Positions 34,481 to 44,913 of a DNA stretch of 64,000 bases are shown here, piece after piece. Position numbers and translations under genes: made by a program. The notes beneath the pieces were generated by a model that was given only the letters and a program-made list of their open reading frames with translations, was not told where the DNA came from and searched no databases. The stretch is from Massariosphaeria phaeospora. Its lineage: Eukaryota > Ascomycota > Dothideomycetes > Pleosporales. Numbering within the stretch: position 1 is the first letter of the stretch; every line of letters starts with the position of its first letter. Where the stretch lies: the NCBI GenBank assembly GCA_011032825.1, contig JAADJZ010000008.1:1588559-1652558 (forward strand), read 5' to 3'.

Positions 34481-35046
34481 GTGGATTGGGTGTTGTTCAA
34501 GGGGAGGCATACTGTAGTAATACTTGCGAAGTAGTGAATAATACCATTGATATGATACATTGCCCGCTCTGTTGGCTACAATTGCACATGCTTGCGTTGA
34601 ATGTTTTCGGAAAATGGCGTTGTAGCTGGCGTAGTGGACAACACTGCCGAAACCAATGTTTCTACAAGTGGCTGTAATTCTGTATAGGGTACTACTTCGA
34701 GAATACATCATTACTCGATCTGCTAGCGACGGCAAGCTGTCTACAGGTCCCTAAGCTTCCGTACACTGCTAAGAGAATGAAAATAAATACTCAACGCCCC
34801 TACCCACCCGCCTACACTGTGCCTCCTCTCGCGAGGTGCAGGCGCGAAGTCGTGACTCGTCCATCTAGGCAACCGTACTAACCCCGATTCGGCAAATCGT
34901 CAACACACACACAAACACCACGAGTTCAAAATCCAGAAACCAAGATTCAAAAAAAAAGATACAATTTAGGTTGAAAATCGCCCAAACGCCGCTACCCAAT
35001 CCAACCCAACCGAACCGCCCAACCGGAACGCCGAAGCAACCCCCCC
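34481..35046. other. Intergenic, no gene seen
   Basis: This 3' spacer lies between the X325 gene (+) and the following reverse-strand gene. It contains no supported coding sequence. Confidence 0.6.
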
Positions 35047-35926
35047 TCACTCCTCCTCAAGACAGTCTGACCCATCCTCCGCCCTCGCCTCCCCCAGGGA
35101 CAACATTCCCAACAACTCCCCCGCCTCCTGGGCCGCCCTCTCCCCGTTGCCTTTCGCCTTGCCCTCACCCTGCCCCTCCAGGGACAACTTCCCCAGGGCC
35201 CCCGCCGCCGAGGCCAACTGCCTCCCCTCAACCTCACCCCCGCCCTGCCCCTGCCCCTCCAGGGACATCCGCCCCAGGGCCGCCTCCGCCTCGGCCACCT
35301 GCCGCTTCTCCTCCCTCTCCACCAACCTATCAAGGTTAGCAGCCCTCGCCAGCTTCCTTACCTCCGCCCGCTTCCCCGGCGGGCGCCCCTTCTTCTCCAC
35401 CCGGCCGCCGCCATGCATCACCGCATGGCCGCCGGGCACCTCCCACGCCTGCCCCCCTCCGGCAGACGACGCCACCCACGTGGCCTCGCTCGACTGCTCC
35501 AGCCTGGATAGAGTTAGCATCATTGCATGGTGCGAGAGTGAAAGTGAAGGTGAGAAGGACAGGTGGGAAGGGAAGGGAAAGCAAAGGCAAAGCAAAGGCA
35601 AAAGGGAAAGCAAAGGCAAAGCAAAGGCAAAAGGGAAAGCAAAGGCAAAGCAAAGGCAAAAGGGAAAGCAAAGGTAAAGCAAAGGCAAAAGGGAAAGCAA
35701 AGGCAAAGTAAAGGCAAAGCAAAAGCGAAAGTGAAAGTGAAGGCAAAAGCAAAGGCGAAAGTGAAAGCAAAGGCAAAAGCAAAGACAAAAGTGAACACAA
35801 AGGTACATACTTCTCTGGAGACCAGAACACTCCTCGCAGCATCGCATGCACGCGATCTGCCTGCTCAGGCGGGTCCGGGACGCGGCCCGACCTCTTCGTC
35901 GTCGTCGTCGGTCGAATCGGTGCCAT
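35047..35926 (-). CDS. Hypothetical protein with repeat-filled intron
   Basis: Exon 1 (35926-35811) encodes MAPIRPTTTTKRSGRVPDPP..., exon 2 (35503-35047) continues as LEQSSEATWVASSAGGG...; together about 190 residues. The 307-nt intron has a GTATGT donor, a TGCTAAC branch site 16-22 bases before the acceptor and CAG acceptor, so splicing is well supported although the intron is mostly minisatellite. Exon 2 contains a basic segment (RVEKKGRPPGKRAEVRKLAR), a charged helix and two similar motifs ALGRMSLEGQGQ and ALGKLSLEGQGE, plus ELLGMLSLGEA, which is a small internal repeat. No signal peptide or membrane helix is seen. The family is not recognised. Long apparent ORFs through the intron on both strands are repeat artefacts. 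Confidence 0.6.
35575..35795. repeat. 29-bp minisatellite inside an intron
   Basis: The unit GGGAAAGCAAAGGCAAAGCA + AGGCAAAA (29 bp) begins at 35575, 35604, 35633, 35662 and 35691, nearly identical, then degenerates to about 35795 into AAAGC/GAAAGTG words. One strand is almost pure purine with scattered C. It lies within the intron of the reverse-strand hypothetical gene. Confidence 0.9.
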
Positions 35927-36473
35927 TTCTAGATGAACCGGTTAGCGAAAACGGGGGTTGGAGTACTTACTGTGTTGCGAGTGTAAGAAAGAGGAAGGAG
36001 GAAGGGGGAATGGCGAGTTTAAGTACTCGGGCAAAGCCAAGCGGTATGACTGTGCGGTCCCCGCGCTTCGTCGTAGATATGGGGACATCGTGGCTGTTGT
36101 GGAGACGATATCTTGCAACTATGGGGACATCGTCGCTTTTGTGGGGACAAAACCGAGCAACTATGGAGACATTGTCGATTTTGTGGGGATGGAACCACGC
36201 AGCTATGGGGACATCGTGACATTTGTGGAGATGGAACCTCACGTTTGTGGGGCGGATATGGCTCCCGGACCCTGGTGCCATGGGTGGCAGAGGGTGATTA
36301 GCGGAACACGTGTGACTCTTTCCCCCTCCGACCCCGCTAGCATCTCAACGGTGTTCGTAGGAGTAATCAAGGCTTCCATGGAAAGACCGGACGCAATCAG
36401 GCACGAGCACATCGCAATGCACTTGCATTTAGCTTCAGTAATCCTAACAACACCTATGTTCTAGCTAAGACCC
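35927..36473. other. Intergenic with 42-bp tandem repeats
   Basis: This lies between the start of the repeat-intron gene and the 3' end of the methylisocitrate lyase gene. It is dominated by the 42-bp repeat array listed separately. The plus-strand open frame across the array begins at a TTG and has no ATG upstream of the repeats. Confidence 0.6.
36078..36245. repeat. Four tandem 42-bp units
   Basis: Units start with TATGGGGACATCGT-like words at 36078, 36120, 36162 and 36204, with a decayed fifth copy after 36246. Because 42 is a multiple of three, several frames stay open; one reads YGDIVAFVGTKPSN per unit. Placement upstream of the 35926 start makes it either a promoter repeat or part of an unrecognised transcript. 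Confidence 0.85.
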
Positions 36474-38496
36474 CTAAAATCCTGTGTAAATGGTTAGCAT
36501 AATGCCTAACGTGCTCGACCAACCGAACATACCAGCCTCAGTATTCCCCTCGCCCATGCTCCGACTGTCACTGCTGCCACTCTGTATGGCGCCCAAGATA
36601 CCGTCTATGTACCCGGCGCCGCTCCACTTTTGATGCGTGAGGACATCGCAACCAAGGTCCTTTTCGCGGGCCTGCACGAGCTTGACGTACGCTAGCATGC
36701 CCTCATCTTTGAAAGCACGCGATAGCTCGCAGGTGATGGTAGCGGTGCTGTGGAGCCCCGCGAGCGAGATCAACTGGAGGACGAAACTGTGGCGCATGGT
36801 TAGCTACTCGGATGTTCTTCCGGGTACTAGTGTGATTTCACATACCCGTCTTTGGCCAAGTCCCATATAAAACTCTTGAGTGACTCCTCCGAGAACCCCT
36901 GGCTCATCCAGTTGAAGCTGGGGGACAGATTATACACCAGCTTTTTGCCTGGGTGTTGTTTGCGGATCTCCCCCGCAAATCGGGCAGCCTTTTCGACGCT
37001 CGGGTCACCTGTCTCCACCCAAAGCAGGTCCGCGAAGGGAGCGAACGCTCTTGCCCGTTTAGTGGCCGCGGCCATACCAGCCTTGTAGTGGTAGAATCCC
37101 TCGCGTGTCCGTGGTACGTCCCAGTCGAAGTAGACAGAGGATTTGATGTAGCCATTGGCGATCTTTCGGCGCTTGAGAAGCGACAGATTAGGGTTCTCTT
37201 TGACTTCATTCATGTATGCGTCGATAGAGGACTGCGGTGCGTTTTCGTTGCTGAGGTGCTTAACGACGGCTTCATCGAAAGTTACAAGCTTGTGCTTCTT
37301 CACCCATGCAGCCTCGTAGGCATCAATTTCTTTGCCCGGGGCACCCGCCGCCTCCATGTTCTGCAATGTCTCCGCTAATGGTTCCGATTCTTCTGTTACC
37401 CCCATAATGAATTCGTGGTCCCGAACATCCACGGCGCTGCTGATGAGCTTGCCGCTTTCGGAATCCGTCCGGGCAATGACGAGGTTCTCACATCCCATCA
37501 TGTCCCACTGGAACCGCGCAGCTACAAGACGATTGATGTGATCGCCCACTGGGACGAGGACCTTTCCGGCAAGATGACCACACTTCTTTCCGCCGTGCAG
37601 CTGGTCTTCGAAATGAACAGCCGCGGCACCATTCTCAGCGAATAGCTTGGCTAGCTTTAACACAGCAGATAGACCTCCGTGGCTAGGACAGTTAGTAACT
37701 TCCCATACCATTCCTCCTAGCTACCACATACCCCGTGTCTCCATCAGCAATAATGGGCCGCATATAATCGAGATATGGAGTCTTGGCGCGTTGTTCCGCG
37801 GTCATCTTGCGCCGATTGTCCCAATTCTTTCGGTCATGGAGCTGCTGTGCTTTGAACAGTCGCTGCACCTGGTTCGGCACAGTATTGTAGGGGTAGTCAC
37901 CGAAGTCGGCCGACACTTCATTCGTGCTCGTCAGGACAGATGAGCATGCCCAGCCAGAGATGTAAAGGACCTCCTGGTTCGCGGCCTGCTGTGTCATTTG
38001 CACAGGGTCAATGGCACCCACTTTCATGAGAATAATATGTATTAGCTACTGAATTGTCGAGGGAACAACAGGTTGACACACTAGTATGTACGGGCTCGCC
38101 CTTTGCCGCCTTCTCTTCGATCAAGTCAAAGAGTTTCCGAGCCATCAGGGAGCTTGGATATGTCTGCTGCAGAGCGCCCCTCTTGCTGACCACATCTTCT
38201 GCGGAATAGGGCCGCGTGATGCCCCTGTACCGTGGCGACGCCCACCAGTCGTTCACCGCCTGTACCTGCGCATCGAATAGCGCATCTTCAGCCGGGCCCG
38301 CCTTCGAGGCTTCGGACAGGAGCTGAAACGAGTCTGCGGGAAGAGACGTTGATACTGGTGGCTCTACTGGGCTCAGCGTGGAGTTTGACATGCGCCATAA
38401 GGTCGTGGAAAGTGATCGAGAGAGCTGAGGGGTGCGGTTCGCTACGCCCAGAGGTCGACTCTTAAGCGCGACGGGTCGTGCTATCCTTCGTAGCAT
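36474..38496 (-). CDS. mclA: 2-methylisocitrate lyase, mitochondrial
   Basis: Five exons (38496-38082, 38020-37732, 37682-36846, 36786-36533, 36481-36474) give 600 residues; all junctions keep frame. The start [17 protein letters not shown]...[10 protein letters not shown] is a typical mitochondrial presequence. The isocitrate-lyase superfamily signature KKCGH is at 267-271, with GDTGHGG (Mg/substrate loop), [17 protein letters not shown] and WVETGDPS. The enzyme cleaves 2-methylisocitrate to succinate and pyruvate in the methylcitrate cycle. I choose this over glyoxylate-cycle isocitrate lyase because of the presequence and because the divergent neighbour is 2-methylcitrate synthase; the two lyases are hard to separate by motif alone. 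The last exon is only 8 nt (GATTTTAG). Confidence 0.85.
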
Positions 38497-39024
38497 TGCA
38501 CTCGAGCGTCTTGATAGCAAGACCAGTGATGGCGATCTCAATGATGTAGTAGCCGGTTTTCCTTGCCGAGGTCTTAAAAAGCTTTTGTGTGTGAAAGATC
38601 ACAGCGACGTCGGGTTTGACGCGCGAAAACAACGGGCCGACAGTCCCTAGCACGCGGTTCTGGGAAGAGATCGATAGATAGACGCGTGTCGAGATTCGGC
38701 TTGTCCATGGTGTTGGTGAGAGGCGCGGGGCGGGCATGGAAACCACGACCGCGCGGACCGAGGATAACCACCGCGCTAGCCTTCTTCCAGCTGTGCCGAG
38801 GAGCGCGACGCTTCAACTCGGCGGTTGCGCTTTGTGAATTATGTGTCCGAAGTTGGCCGTCAATTGCATTTCTACAGAGTCTTTTTAATATTCCCCCCCG
38901 GCTGCCATTGAGCTGCAATTCAACCATTGTCGCTGGTGTCGCCGTCCCGAGCCGTCCAGCTGTGCATCAAGTCGCGCCTTCCCCGCCACCACCCCTGCTG
39001 CCCCTGCCCCTCCACACCCCGACG
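38497..39024. promoter_or_regulatory. Shared divergent promoter of the methylcitrate pair
   Basis: 528 bp lie between the start codons of the lyase (-) and synthase (+). No ORF in it is supported. The synthase side ends in a C-rich leader (about 38980-39020). The arrangement suggests joint induction by propionyl-CoA sources; no specific binding site could be named. Confidence 0.5.
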
Positions 39025-40667
39025 ATGGCGTTGAGCGCCCGCGCAGCTACCCGAGCTCTGCGCGCAGTCAAGGCAAGCAGCAGCAACCAAGATATGCCTG
39101 CAACAGAACTGACTAGAGATTCTACAGCCCGCAGGCACGCGCCAGTCTGCTCCAGGTATACAATTGCGTCCCCTCGGCCCAACGTCGTCGCTCCGTTGCT
39201 TACCATTTGCAGTGCAGGCCTGTAATTACTCGTCGTCCGCTGAGCCCGGTCTCAAGGACACCTTCAAGAGGGTCCTGCCTGCGAAACGCGAACTCCTGAA
39301 GAAAGTCAAAGCCCATGCGGACAAGAAGCTCGGCCATGTCAAGGTGGAGAACACCCTAGGTGGCATGAGGTAGGCGCTGCACGAACAAGGCACCATATCA
39401 GCATTCTAACTCGGTTGAAGAGGATTGAAGGCCATGGTCTGGGAAGGATCAGTTCTCGATGCCAACGAGGGTATCCGGTTCCACGGCCGGACCATCAAAG
39501 ACTGCCAGAAGGAGCTTCCCAAAGGCACCTCCGGCACCGAGATGCTCCCAGAGGCCATGTTCTGGCTTCTGCTGACTGGCGAGGTCCCATCCGTTGGCCA
39601 GACCCGTGCTTTCTCGCGAGAGCTCGCGGAGAAGGCGGACATTCCGCAGTTCATCAAGAAGATGCTCGACGACTTTCCCAAGGACCTTCACCCCATGACC
39701 CAGCTGGCATGTGCTGTGTCTGCGCTCAACTATGAGTCCAAGTTCGCAAAGGCTTATGAAAAGGGTATAAACAAGGCCGACTACTGGGAACCTACCTTCG
39801 ATGACAGCATCAGCCTGCTCGCCAAACTACCCACCATCGCTGCGAAGATTTACCAGAATGCCTACTGTGGAGGAGGAGCATTACCGGCAAAGGTCGACCT
39901 GAACCAAGATTGGTCGTATAACTTTGCTGCCATGCTGGGCAAGTCCGGAAAGGAGAACGAAGGGTTCCAGGACCTCCTCCGCTTATACCTCGCGCTTCAC
40001 GGGGACCATGAAGGTGGCAACGTCTCCGCACATGCCACCCACCTAGTCGGTAGCGCACTCAGCGACCCCTTCCTTAGCTACAGCGCTGGTCTACAAGGTC
40101 TTGCTGGTCCCCTCCATGGCCTAGCTGCACAGGAAGTGCTCCGCTTCATATTGGACATGCAGAAGGCGGTCGGTACGAACTTCACTGGAGAAGATGTTAC
40201 CAACTATCTCTGGAGCGTGCTCAAGTCTGGACGTGTCATTCCTGGATATGGGCATGCCGTACTGAGAAAGCCTGACCCGCGGTTTGAGGCTCTCATGGAT
40301 TTCGCCAAATCACGACCTGAGATCGCCAACGATCCAGTCTTCCAACTTGTGAAGAAGAATTCCGAGGTTGCGCCTGACGTGTTGACTGAGCATGGAAAGG
40401 TAAGCAGCTGCACCATCCCGTAGTTCGGGCAAACGACTAATGATTGGCCTACAGACAAAGAATCCGTTCCCTAACGTGGACTCATCCTCGGGCGTGCTTT
40501 TCCACCACTATGGGTTCAAGGAGACGCTCTACTATACGGTCACATTCGGTGTGAGCCGTGGCCTTGGACCACTCGCACAACTGGTTTGGGATAGAGCGTT
40601 AGGCCTGCCCATTGAGCGACCCAAGAGCATTAATCTGGCTGGCATTTTGAAGCAGGTCGGCGCGTAG
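39025..40667 (+). CDS. mcsA: 2-methylcitrate synthase, mitochondrial
   Basis: Five exons (39025-39072, 39128-39155, 39213-39369, 39421-40399, 40455-40667) give 474 residues. The N-terminus ([16 protein letters not shown]) suits mitochondrial import. The body shows citrate-synthase landmarks: [48 protein letters not shown] (catalytic His region), [29 protein letters not shown] and [15 protein letters not shown]. Details such as [20 protein letters not shown] and the C-terminal [11 protein letters not shown] are those I associate with fungal McsA rather than CitA. It condenses propionyl-CoA with oxaloacetate. Intron 1 has a GC donor (AAG|GCAAGC) or, less likely, a weak GTCAAG donor; reading straight through breaks the frame. 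Confidence 0.88.
39073..39127 (+). other. Probable GC-AG intron in mcsA
   Basis: 55 nt beginning AAG|GCAAGC and ending CTACAG, with a CTGAC branch-like site in between. Removing it puts exon 1 in the frame demanded by exon 3. Without it the next junction leads to a stop (TAA) at once. A GT donor six bases upstream (GTCAAG, 39067) also keeps frame but fits the consensus worse. Confidence 0.7.
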
Positions 40668-41179
40668 AGATCGATCGAGGCGCGAACGGTGGTTGAACAA
40701 CGCGTTGAATATGTGTCGTGGAAAAGTTGTGCTTAGAATCCGAAATACTAAAGCTAGTACCAATGAGATGTGTTGTACGGAGTAATTGTCTCACAATGTC
40801 TTTTGATGTCCTCCTCTATTTGTGAGGAGCGAGGGTGGTTTGAGTGGTGGGAAGCGGAAGTGGCGCCGGCATCTTTTTGCGATCGCCAGGGGTCCAACCT
40901 TAGACTAGATGATGCAGGCCGCCCCAGTCCAGCGGCGCCACGACGGTGCTGTGTTACTTTGTGCGACGCGTTTTTGATTGTTGCGCAGCTTCTTCGTTGC
41001 CAAATCATCAGTTTGCTTCCAGCGCTGTCGTTCGCAACTCCTCATGTGCGTCACTACCTAAACAGCCGAACATAACAGGGCATTGAGCGCCTGCTCCGCC
41101 GTTTCATACCGCCCCCACGCCATCTGACGAATGCATCTTCGAGCTACCCATCCGAACTTCCTTTGTCTTCGTGCCCACC
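40668..41179. other. Intergenic, promoter of the GH3 gene
   Basis: Contains the 3' end of mcsA and the leader of the beta-glucosidase gene. A CCACCATGG context marks the GH3 start. I see no coding sequence. Confidence 0.6.
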
Positions 41180-44100
41180 ATGGCTCCAAGTACGTACGAA
41201 CTCCGCCGAGGCAAATACGCGAAGCTGGACGCGCCAGGCGACGATGACATAGAAACCCCAACGCGACAGTCTTTCGATTCGAACGCCTCCTCGTACGAAG
41301 ACCTCGAGGAATACGATCCTCTCAACTACGATGCCGGGACGTTGAAGCAGAAGAGGAGCACCGGGGATCTGAGGACACGGAAGGCGTCTTTCAAACACCA
41401 GGAATACGCGACACCAGCACCGAAAGCTAGACGGCGGTGGGCCCTGGGCCGGTTGTGCTGCTGGCTCCTCACCTTCGTCGCTGCTACGGTGCTACTATTG
41501 GCGTCGGGTGGGATATGGGCCTGGAACTCTTCGGCGCCGCCAGACGGACAAAGTCCCCCTTGGTATCCTTCACCGAAGGGCGGCACCGATAAAGCGTGGG
41601 CGGAGAGCTACAAGAAGGCTGCTGAGCTCGTCACGCAAATGACCTTGGTCGAGAAAGTCAACGTCACGACTGGTACGGGATGGAGCATGCAGTTCTGCGT
41701 CGGTAACACAGGGCCTGTCCCCAGGCTCAATTTCCCGGCCCTGTGTCTGCAAGATGGGCCCTTGGGTATTCGGTTTGCGGATAACATCACCGCGTTTCCT
41801 GCAGGCGTTACTGTTGGAGCAACATGGAACAAGGAGTTGATGTATCAGCGAGGCAAAGCCCACGGCAAAGAAGCTCGACTGAAAGGTGTCCATGTGCTAC
41901 TTGGTCCTGCAATGGGCCCATTGGGCCGCATGCCCGCTGGCGGAAGGGTCTGGGAGGGCTTTGGCTCCGATCCTGTGCTTCAGGGCATTGCAGCCGCTCA
42001 AACGATCAAAGGAATACAGGAGGAGGGAGTCATGGCGACAGCGAAGCACTATGTGCTCAATGAGCAAGAGCACTTCAGACAGGCACTGGAATGGGGCACG
42101 CCAAACGCCATCTCTAGCAACATTGACGATCGCACGCTACATGAAATATATGCCTGGCCTTTCGCTGACTCTGTCCGGGCTGGTGTTGCCTCCATCATGT
42201 GTTCGTACAACCAGGTTAGTTGAAAGTCTTAGAAGCGGCCGTTCATGTGTGCTAACGCTGCCTAGGTCAACAACAGCTACGCTTGCCAAAACAGTAAGCT
42301 CATGAATGGCATCCTGAAAGATGAACTAGGCTTTCAAGGTTTCGTGCAGAGCGACTGGCTTGCTCAAAGATCTGGAGTTGCCAGTGCCTTGGCTGGTCTA
42401 GATATGACTATGCCTGTAAGTCATGCATTTAAACCTCGATAGAAGTACAGCGCTAACCACAAATGACACTGTAGGGTGATGGTCTGAAATGGGCGGACGC
42501 GGATAGCCTATGGGGCCCCCAACTCACCAAAGCTGTATTGAACGGCAGCGTGCCCATGGATAGGCTCGACGACATGGTAACACGAGTCGTCGCGGCTTGG
42601 TATCAACTTGGACAAGATGACACTGATAAATGGCCTCTTCCGCCGCCTGATGGAGAGGGGGGTCCCAACTTCTCATCCTGGACTCATGAGAAAATTGGCA
42701 AGATTTATCATGGCAGCCCGTCAGATACCCGGACTGGCGTAGTCAACAAATTTATCAATGCTCAAGGAGAGGGCGACGATTCCCACGGAAAGCTTGTACG
42801 GCGGGTCGCTGCTGAGGGCACAGTGTTGGTAAAGAACGAAGACCATGTACTTCCTCTAGATCGAAAAGGTTGGAAAGCAAACGAGAAAGCTAACAAGGAG
42901 ATGAAATTCCGCGTTGGTGTATTCGGGGAAGATGCGCGTCGCAGCCGGAACGGTATCAACGCGTGTCCCGACCAAAGCTGCAATGATGGCACCCTGACGA
43001 CGGGATGGGGCTCTGGGGCAGTCGACTACCCCTACTTAGTAGAGCCATTCTCAGCTGTACGAGAAGCATTCAACAATGAATCTGTCTACGTGACGGACTG
43101 GCTTGAGAACACTCTTCCTAGTCAAAAAGAAATTCTAGAGGACCAGGACATCTGCATCGTTTTCGGTAATTCTATTGCCGGTGAAGGTTACTTAAAATGG
43201 GAAGGTAAGTGCACACATTCTCGGGTCGGCGCCAGTGTACTGATATGACAAAAGATGTGCGGGGTGATCGCAATGACCTCTATCTCCAAAAGAAGGGTGA
43301 CAAGCTCATTCAAGACGTTGCCAAAGGGTGCGGCAAAGGAAATGGTAAAGTGATCGTCGTCGTCCACACTGTCGGACCCGTAATACTGGAAAACTGGATC
43401 GATCTTCCTACTGTCAAAGCGGTTGTGATTGCCAATCTTCCAAGCCAAGAGTCTGGCAACTCCCTGGTCGACATTCTGTTCGGAGAAATCAATCCCTCTG
43501 GTCGGTTGCCTTACACGATCGCGAAGAAAGAGGATGATTTCGGCCCAGGCAGTAAGATCAAGTTCTTCCCGAGCCCTAAGGATGTTTTTGCACCTCAACA
43601 AAACTTCTCCGAAGGTCTATACATCGACTATCGCTATTTCGACAAAAAAGACATTGCGCCCCGGTACGAGTTTGGATTTGGTCTCTCGTACACTGAGTTC
43701 CACCTCTCTTCGCTGCTCATCACGAGCCAGGGTCCCAAATCACCACTTCCCGCGCCTCGACCTTCTGGACTCGAGCCTCCTACGTATTCTACCGACCTTC
43801 CTAATCCCAAGTCGGCACTCTTTCCGAAAGGCTTCCATAAAATTGAAAAATACATCTACCCGTATCTCGAATCCATCGACGACATTGGGAAGACTGAAGT
43901 CAAGGCAGCTCAGCTACAGAGTCCGCTTGGTGAGGCCGGTGGGGCCCAAGGCGGTAATCCGGATCTCTACACTACGGTAGTGTCCGTTTCTGCTTCTTTG
44001 ACGAACACAGGCCCTGTGGATGGCGACTGCGTAGTCCAGCTCTACGTTTCCTTCCCGGAGAACTACAATGACGATGTAACGGGCGAGCCGGTGGACTTCC

Positions 44101-44339
44101 CGGTTCGTGTCCTCCGTGGCTTTGAAAAGCTCAGCGTGGACGCTTCGAAACAAGCGTCGGTGAAGGGGCCCCAAGGCCGGGGCAGCGGTAACAGCCAGAC
44201 GGTCAATTTCGATCTCACGAGGAAGGATCTGAGCTACTGGGATACCAGGAGGCAGAACTGGGTCATGCCCACTTCCGGGGAGTTCAAGATCAGCGTCGGA
44301 TTCTCCTCGAGGGACCTGCCTCTGCAGGGAACCTGGTAA
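41180..44339 (+). CDS. GH3 beta-glucosidase, type II membrane-anchored
   Basis: Four exons (41180-42214, 42266-42415, 42475-43204, 43255-44339) give 999 residues. About 88 cytosolic residues, acidic with Ser/Tyr, precede a signal-anchor helix at roughly 90-114 ([19 protein letters not shown]), so the catalytic part faces outside or the lumen. GH3 features: [64 protein letters not shown] and the nucleophile Asp375 in VQSDWLAQ; a GH3 C-terminal sandwich ([14 protein letters not shown]) and a fibronectin III-like end ([19 protein letters not shown]). The enzyme releases glucose from cellobiose and other beta-glucosides. Length and anchor match the bglE/bglF type of Aspergillus rather than the secreted ones. 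Confidence 0.92.
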
Positions 44340-44913
44340 GTAGACGGCGCAGGGGGACAGGAGGTCTAGGGTGGGTTGGATATGCACATAGCTTTGGCGT
44401 TCGTATTGTTAAGTCTCGAGCCGTTCATTGCGGTACTCAAATAGATATTATCAGCGCTTCAGGCGGTGTAAATTACAGTGCCCGGGTAGATGAGATAGGA
44501 ATTCAGCCCTACTACGCTGCAAGCGGCTAGTGCTGGTGGGCCGGGGGGCAACAGGAAAACGTGAACGTGCGCTTGGACCCGGCCGGGAGTGGATCGGTGA
44601 GCAGTAATCAAGAGACCAGAATTATTCTATCCGGGCCTAACTTTATAAACTGTCGCCCCGCCTACCACCTACTTTTTCTCGTGCGCCTTTTCTCTCGCTG
44701 TACTTGTATCCCCCTCTCCACTCTTCCCTTGCGGCAGGCTTTCCCTCGCGTTATGAGCAGCAAGTTGTAATCCCGCACCAACCCGCGCAAAGGCTTACCG
44801 AAAAAACCCACGACTTCATATCGATAAGAGCCCCTCAAAAAAGCGACACCACCCCGCCGCCTCACGCCGGACTCAAAGACAACGCTTACCACGTATAACT
44901 CGGCCGGTGGGAT
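44340..44913. other. Intergenic, no gene seen
   Basis: This spacer holds the 3' flank of the GH3 gene and the pyrimidine-rich leader of the NEW1-like gene. A 309-residue antisense ORF (44662-45591) overlaps the next gene's first exon and is a shadow. Confidence 0.6.

Noticed and set aside
35958..36464. 168-codon forward frame containing the 42-bp repeats
   Set aside because: Starts at TTG with no upstream ATG; two other frames and the opposite strand are equally open through the array.
39025..40667. TCA-cycle citrate synthase
   Set aside because: Residue patterns ([20 protein letters not shown] end) and the divergent methylisocitrate lyase favour 2-methylcitrate synthase.
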